A stretch of 8,189 nt of DNA, from the NCBI GenBank assembly GCA_030043855.1, contig JASHWW010000022.1, positions 1 to 8,189 of the forward strand, read 5' to 3'. The notes below the pieces were generated by a model. That model did no database searches. It had not been told where the DNA came from and saw only the letters and a list, made by a program, of their open reading frames with translations. Origin of the DNA: Thermoplasmata archaeon. Lineage in GTDB: Archaea > Thermoplasmatota > Thermoplasmata > Lutacidiplasmatales > UBA184. The translations under genes were made by a program, and so were the position numbers. The stretch's first letter is position 1; every line of letters begins with the position of its first letter. Of this stretch, positions 5,898-8,189 are shown in pieces.

Positions 5898-6431
5898 CGG
5901 CAGCTCGAGCCGCATCTCGCGGCTCGGCGCGAATCCGAGCCGCTCGTAGACCGGACGGCCCATCGGCGATGCGTGCAGCGCGATGCGGGAGTATCCCCGG
6001 TCCTCCGCCCAGCGGACGAGGGCCCGGACGATCCGCGAGGCGACGCCCCGTCCCCGGAACGCGGGGTCGGTGAACATCGAGTGGATGTACGGCTGCACGA
6101 ATCCGCCGTCCGGTCCAGGGCGCGGTTGGACCGGTTGGAGCCAGAGCATTCCGCTCCCGACCGGTCGACCGTCGAGCGTCTCGACCACGAACCCGACGAG
6201 GTGCCCCGCGCGCATCTCGCGCGCGGCCCAGCGCCGGTAGACCGCGAGGGATCGGTCGAGCTCCGCGTCCGTCCAGCGCCGCCCCTCGGGACGGACCGAT
6301 TCGATGTCCCGCCACATCCCCAACCGGTGCGCCGAGAGTACCGCGAGGTCGGTCCGACGCGCCGGTCGCATGCGCAGCGAAGGAGCCGATCGGCCGGAGC
6401 GAGTCGGGCGACGCGCGCGGACGGAACCCAT
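5868..6431 (-). CDS. GNAT-family N-acetyltransferase
   Basis: Predicted soluble acetyl-CoA-dependent N-acyltransferase, 187 residues. GNAT hallmarks are present: MRPARRTDL at the first strand (21-29), the strand pair around GFVVETLDGRPVGSGML (80-96), the pyrophosphate-binding loop RGRGVA (126-131) after strand 4 (SMFTDPAFRG), and YERLGF (162-167) near the C-terminus. The acceptor (protein, antibiotic, amine or amino acid) is not indicated. The ATG at 6431 lies only 4 nt after the pntB stop, consistent with translational coupling at the end of the transhydrogenase operon. The ATG at 6371 would remove a basic 20-residue extension and start where the fold starts, so it is a serious alternative. 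The C-terminus is also strongly basic (residues 180-187). The last 30 nt overlap the convergent membrane-protein gene. Confidence 0.88.
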   Translation of the reverse strand: MGSVRARRPTRSGRSAPSLRMRPARRTDLAVLSAHRLGMWRDIESVRPEGRRWTDAELDRSLAVYRRWAAREMRAGHLVGFVVETLDGRPVGSGMLWLQPVQPRPGPDGGFVQPYIHSMFTDPAFRGRGVASRIVRALVRWAEDRGYSRIALHASPMGRPVYERLGFAPSREMRLELPSRRRRARAR

Positions 6432-6435
6432 GGCG

Positions 6436-7824
6436 CTACGACTTCTTGATCGCGGCGACGAGCTTCCCCGCGACCGCCTGGGCGTCGCCGTAGAGCATGT
6501 GGCAGTTGTCGGCGTAGAAGAGGTCGTTCTCGACGCCGGCGAACCCCTTTCCCTGGCCGCGCTTGACCACCAGGACGTTCTTCGCGCGATCGACGTCGAG
6601 GATTGGCATCCCCTGGAGCGGGCTGCCCGCGCGACGGGCCGCGGGATTGACGACGTCGTTCGCTCCGATGACGAGCACGACGTCCGCGTTCGGGAACTCC
6701 GCGTTGATCTCGTCGCGGTCGAACAGCTTGTCGTACGAGATCCCCGCTTCGGCGAGGAGCACGTTCATGTGGCCGGGCATCCGGCCCGCGACGGGGTGGA
6801 TCGCGAACTTCACCGTCACGCCCCGCGCTTCGAGGACGTCGGTGAGCTCCTTCACCTTCTGTTGGGCCTGCGCGACCGCCATGCCGTAGCCGGGCGCGAC
6901 GATCACGAGGTTGGCGTACTCGAGGAGGGAGGCCGCGTCGTCGATGTCCATCGGGCGCATCGACCCCTGGATCGGCCCCCCGGTCTCCTCGACGGCACCG
7001 AAGGCGCCGAACACGACGTTCCCGATCGAGCGGTTCATCGCCCGGGCCATGAGCACGGTCAGCAGCGAGCCCGCCGCGCCGACGAGCGTCCCCGCGATGA
7101 CCATCGCGTAGCCGGCATCGCCGAGGGGCCCGCTCACGAGGGCGAACCCGTCGAGCGCCACCGCGATCCCCGTCAGGGCGTTGAAGAGGCTGATCACGAC
7201 CGGCATGTCGGCGCCGCCGATCGGCAGCGTCAGGAGGACCCCGTAGAGCAGCAAGAGGAGGAAGAACGGCAGGAACCAGACGAGCTGCGAGACGACCGCT
7301 CCGAAGACGCCGAACCCGACGGCGACGACGAGGACGGCCGAGCCGACGACCTGCCGGGCCGGGAGCACGATCGGCTTCGAGGGAAGCCAGCCCTGCAACT
7401 TCAGGAAGGCGATGACGCTGCCCGCGATCGAGATCGACCCGATCACGGCGCCCGCGATGCTCAGGGCGACGATCGTCCGGTCGCCGATCCCTCCGAGGAT
7501 CTCGACGGCGGCGATCGCGGCCGCCGAGCCACCGCCCATGCCGTTGAAGACGGCGACCATCTGGGGCATCGCCGTCATCTTGACGACGCGCGCCCAGTAG
7601 TACCCGAGCCCGCCGCCGACCATCACGCCGATGGCGATCAGCAAGAAATTCGACAGTCCCGGGCTGAGGAAGGTCGCCGCGACCGCGGCGAGCATCGCGA
7701 CGCCGGCGTAGACGATCCCGCGGCGCGCCGTCTCGGGGTTGCTGAGCGCCTTCAGCCCGAGGATGAACACCAGGACCGCGACCACGTAGACCGCGTCGAG
7801 CACGGTGCCGAGGACGTTCGTCAC
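6436..7824 (-). CDS. pntB: NAD(P) transhydrogenase subunit beta
   Basis: Carries part of the membrane domain (dII) and the NADP(H)-binding domain (dIII) of the proton-translocating transhydrogenase, which reduces NADP+ with NADH at the expense of the proton gradient. It has 462 residues, the usual size. Residues 1-265 are a string of hydrophobic helices including MTAMPQMVAVFNGMGGG (83-99) and GADMPVVISLFN (204-215). The NADP-binding part shows the fingerprint GYGMAVAQAQ (312-321), HPVAGRMPGHMNVLLAEA (343-360), DVVLVIGANDVVNPAA (381-396) and the terminal CHMLYGDA (441-448). N94 occupies the place of the proton-channel histidine (H91) of E. coli PntB, as in many three-subunit enzymes. The start is GTG at 7824; its GTGA overlaps the stop of pntAB by 4 nt, a classic coupled junction, with a G-rich stretch upstream able to serve as ribosome binding site. 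Confidence 0.97.
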   Translation of the reverse strand: MTNVLGTVLDAVYVVAVLVFILGLKALSNPETARRGIVYAGVAMLAAVAATFLSPGLSNFLLIAIGVMVGGGLGYYWARVVKMTAMPQMVAVFNGMGGGSAAAIAAVEILGGIGDRTIVALSIAGAVIGSISIAGSVIAFLKLQGWLPSKPIVLPARQVVGSAVLVVAVGFGVFGAVVSQLVWFLPFFLLLLLYGVLLTLPIGGADMPVVISLFNALTGIAVALDGFALVSGPLGDAGYAMVIAGTLVGAAGSLLTVLMARAMNRSIGNVVFGAFGAVEETGGPIQGSMRPMDIDDAASLLEYANLVIVAPGYGMAVAQAQQKVKELTDVLEARGVTVKFAIHPVAGRMPGHMNVLLAEAGISYDKLFDRDEINAEFPNADVVLVIGANDVVNPAARRAGSPLQGMPILDVDRAKNVLVVKRGQGKGFAGVENDLFYADNCHMLYGDAQAVAGKLVAAIKKS

Positions 7825-8126
7825 GGCCCGCCGCCCCCCTTGCGCTTCGAGCGGTCGAACATAGCGAGGATCCGCTCGGTGACGGCGTAGCCGCCCGTCA
7901 CGTTCATCGCGCCCATGATCACGGCGACGAGCCCGATCGCCTGCTCCAGCGGCGTCGTGGCGAAGCCGAGCGCGACGATCGCCCCGACCAGGACGATCCC
8001 GTGGATGAAGTTCGAGCCGCTCATCAGCGGCGTGTGGAGGAGCACCGGGACCCGGCTGATCACCTCGTAGCCGGTGAAGGCGGCGAGGATCGCGATGAAC
8101 AGCGCCGTCCAGAGGTCCGCCGCCAC
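7821..8126 (-). CDS. pntAB: NAD(P) transhydrogenase subunit alpha, membrane part
   Basis: Small separate membrane subunit (alpha-2, 101 residues) of the three-subunit transhydrogenase; in E. coli the equivalent segment is fused to the NAD-binding domain. Three hydrophobic helices are visible (about 4-22, 40-56 and 61-77), with the family motif TPLMSGSNFIHGIV (32-45) and GAMNVTGGYAVTERIL (72-87), followed by a Lys/Arg/Gly tail. H42 sits where the functional proton-channel histidine is described in the Thermus thermophilus alpha-2 subunit (from memory), which complements the Asn in PntB. The start is GTG at 8126, one base after the pntAA stop; the stop overlaps the pntB start. The tight packing indicates one polycistronic mRNA and balanced synthesis of the subunits. 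Confidence 0.96.
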   Translation of the reverse strand: MAADLWTALFIAILAAFTGYEVISRVPVLLHTPLMSGSNFIHGIVLVGAIVALGFATTPLEQAIGLVAVIMGAMNVTGGYAVTERILAMFDRSKRKGGGGP

Positions 8127-8127
8127 G

Positions 8128-8189
8128 TCACGCCCCCGCGGCGAGGAGCTGGGCGGTCGCGGCGTTCGTCACGGTCCCGTCGCGCGTCA
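8128..8189 (-). CDS. pntAA: NAD(P) transhydrogenase subunit alpha, NAD-binding part (C-terminal end only)
   Basis: Only the last 19 complete codons and the stop are in the window. The end reads TRDGTVTNAATAQLLAAGA, resembling the VTRDG...-type tail of PntAA after its Rossmann domain, and it stops one base before pntAB. The call rests on this short tail plus the invariant gene order pntAA-pntAB-pntB, which is strong context. The NAD(H)-binding domain itself lies beyond the right edge, as does the operon promoter. Confidence 0.85.
   Translation of the reverse strand, partial: TRDGTVTNAATAQLLAAGA

Noticed and set aside
3098..6073. Open frame of 991 codons on the plus strand
   Set aside because: It is out of frame with the oxidoreductase and the membrane protein, low-complexity Arg/Gly/Pro composition, and has no domain or motif.
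6304..7890. Open frame of 528 codons on the plus strand, opposite pntB
   Set aside because: Repetitive Asp/Arg/His/Glu composition, antisense to a highly conserved gene; treated as a compositional artefact.
1..8189. CRISPR arrays, tRNA or rRNA genes, insertion sequences, phage or defence genes
   Set aside because: Looked for regular repeats, inverted terminal repeats, transposase or integrase motifs and conserved RNA blocks; none seen. Almost all DNA is accounted for by recognisable protein genes.

Overview
This is a GC-rich window (about 70% G+C by eye) that is almost completely coding. It holds eight protein genes or gene ends, seven of which I recognise to family level. I see no rRNA, tRNA, CRISPR array, insertion sequence or phage gene. 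The best guess for the host is a high-GC archaeon of the Thermoplasmatota type. The ABC ATPase and the NADH-dehydrogenase-like gene each have a short AT-rich, TATA-like element about 25 to 30 nt before the start codon and no well-placed Shine-Dalgarno site, as in near-leaderless archaeal transcription. Genes inside transcription units, and the ClC gene, have good Shine-Dalgarno sites. A high-GC bacterium is not excluded, because none of the proteins is diagnostic by itself.

Layout, left to right. (1) Minus strand, 1-1095: a DrrAB-type ABC exporter, ATPase first and then its ABC-2 permease, which runs off the left edge. (2) Minus strand, 1221-3065: a ClC chloride channel/transporter with a C-terminal pair of CBS domains. 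(3) A divergent intergenic region, 3066-3299, serving the ClC gene leftwards and an oxidoreductase rightwards. (4) Plus strand, 3300-4508: an FAD/NAD(P)H-dependent type II NADH dehydrogenase-like protein. (5) Plus strand, 4575-5897: a polytopic membrane protein resembling GT-C (GT87-like) polyprenyl-phosphate-sugar glycosyltransferases. (6) Minus strand, entering from the right edge: a proton-translocating NAD(P) transhydrogenase operon in three-subunit form, pntAA (last codons only), pntAB and pntB, with stops and starts touching or overlapping, followed 4 nt later by a GNAT acetyltransferase. The GNAT gene overlaps the tail of the membrane-protein gene tail to tail.

Functionally the window reads as ordinary membrane and energy housekeeping. 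The transhydrogenase couples hydride transfer between NADH and NADP+ to the proton gradient. The NDH-2-like flavoprotein oxidises NAD(P)H without pumping. The ClC protein moves chloride, and the ABC pair exports an unknown compound. I found no convincing novel multi-gene system. The points most worth a second look are a tandem 9-bp repeat in the oxidoreductase promoter, the unusual key residues of the ClC protein, and the promoter style.
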